From contig JAQSWE010000190.1 in assembly GCA_029266795.1 (NCBI GenBank), positions 1-5,437 on the forward strand: 5,437 nucleotides of DNA, read 5' to 3'. Below, one piece after another: positions 5,331 to 5,437 of the stretch. The notes under the pieces were generated by a model. It was not told the DNA's origin and made no database searches. It saw nothing but the letters and a program-made list of their open reading frames with translations. Source of the stretch: Alphaproteobacteria bacterium. GTDB taxonomy: Bacteria; Pseudomonadota; Alphaproteobacteria; Micavibrionales; UBA2020. The translations under genes and the position numbers were made by a program. Every line of letters begins with the position of its first letter. The stretch's first letter is position 1.

Positions 5331-5437
5331 ATGAAAAACGAGACGAGGCGAAGAAGAAAACTCTTTATCGATTTTTTGGCTGTTTTCTTGGCTTCTTCCG
5401 TCATCTCCACTCCTTTCATCTCCTTCAGTGTTTCATA
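5331..5437 (+). CDS. Exported or membrane-anchored protein, N-terminal fragment
   Basis: From the ATG at 5331, 35 codons are open to the window edge. They encode a strongly basic start (MKNETRRRRK) followed by a hydrophobic stretch (LFIDFLAVFLASSVISTPFI), the shape of a Sec signal peptide or N-terminal anchor. The Shine-Dalgarno is well placed, and the gene follows the UDG gene in the same direction after 43 bases, so they may form an operon. Base composition is more AT-rich than upstream. In several alphaproteobacteria I recall an exported lytic transglycosylase at this place, but no catalytic domain lies inside the window, so the product is unknown. A minus-strand frame is also open here, but it has no stop until deep inside the UDG gene, which makes it the poorer reading. 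Confidence 0.5.
   Translation, partial: MKNETRRRRKLFIDFLAVFLASSVISTPFISFSVS

Noticed and set aside
4460..5419. Long minus-strand open frame (319 codons) opposite the UDG gene
   Set aside because: Most of it is antisense to the UDG gene and has shadow-like Arg/Gln/Gly-rich composition. Only its first 40 or so codons lie outside, and those overlap a better plus-strand candidate.

Overview
The window looks like chromosomal DNA from an alphaproteobacterium. Coding stretches are GC-rich. An ETF:ubiquinone oxidoreductase sits head-to-head with a family-4 uracil-DNA glycosylase whose N-terminal helix is of the alphaproteobacterial type, and an exported, probably TPR-type protein lies near by. From memory, TPR gene, ETF-QO, family-4 UDG and then an exported (often lytic transglycosylase) gene are frequent neighbours in this class. 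Genus cannot be set from the sequence; an uncultured Rhodospirillales- or Micavibrio-like lineage is only a guess.

Layout, left to right. (1) 1-224, minus strand: N-terminal fragment of an exported protein that runs off the left edge. (2) 225-542: an AT-richer divergent intergenic region (about 45% GC by hand count over 241-480) with two inverted repeats and a candidate promoter. (3) 543-1433, plus: cytosolic alpha/beta-hydrolase with a complete Ser-Asp-His triad. (4) 1515-2301, plus: lipoprotein with Sel1-like repeats. Its lipoprotein signal and its body lie in different frames, so the gene is frameshifted as sequenced. (5) 2322-4321, minus: a tight two-gene operon of ETF-QO followed 2 nt later by a small YciI/DGPF-domain protein. 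It converges on the lipoprotein gene, with a hairpin spanning both stop codons. (6) 4322-4414: short divergent promoter region. (7) 4415-5287, plus: family-4 uracil-DNA glycosylase that has lost all four cysteines used by the family as iron-sulphur ligands. (8) 5331-5437, plus: start of a gene with its own Shine-Dalgarno and an apparent signal peptide/anchor, running off the right edge.

How they work together: ETF-QO passes electrons from acyl-CoA and amino-acid dehydrogenases (through EtfAB, not in the window) to ubiquinone. The UDG removes uracil from DNA. The hydrolase and the lipoprotein share a strand and may be co-expressed, but nothing ties them to either pathway. I see no mobile element, CRISPR array, tRNA, rRNA, toxin-antitoxin pair or defence system. 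The two observations most worth a second look are the cysteine-free family-4 UDG and the frameshifted Sel1-like lipoprotein.
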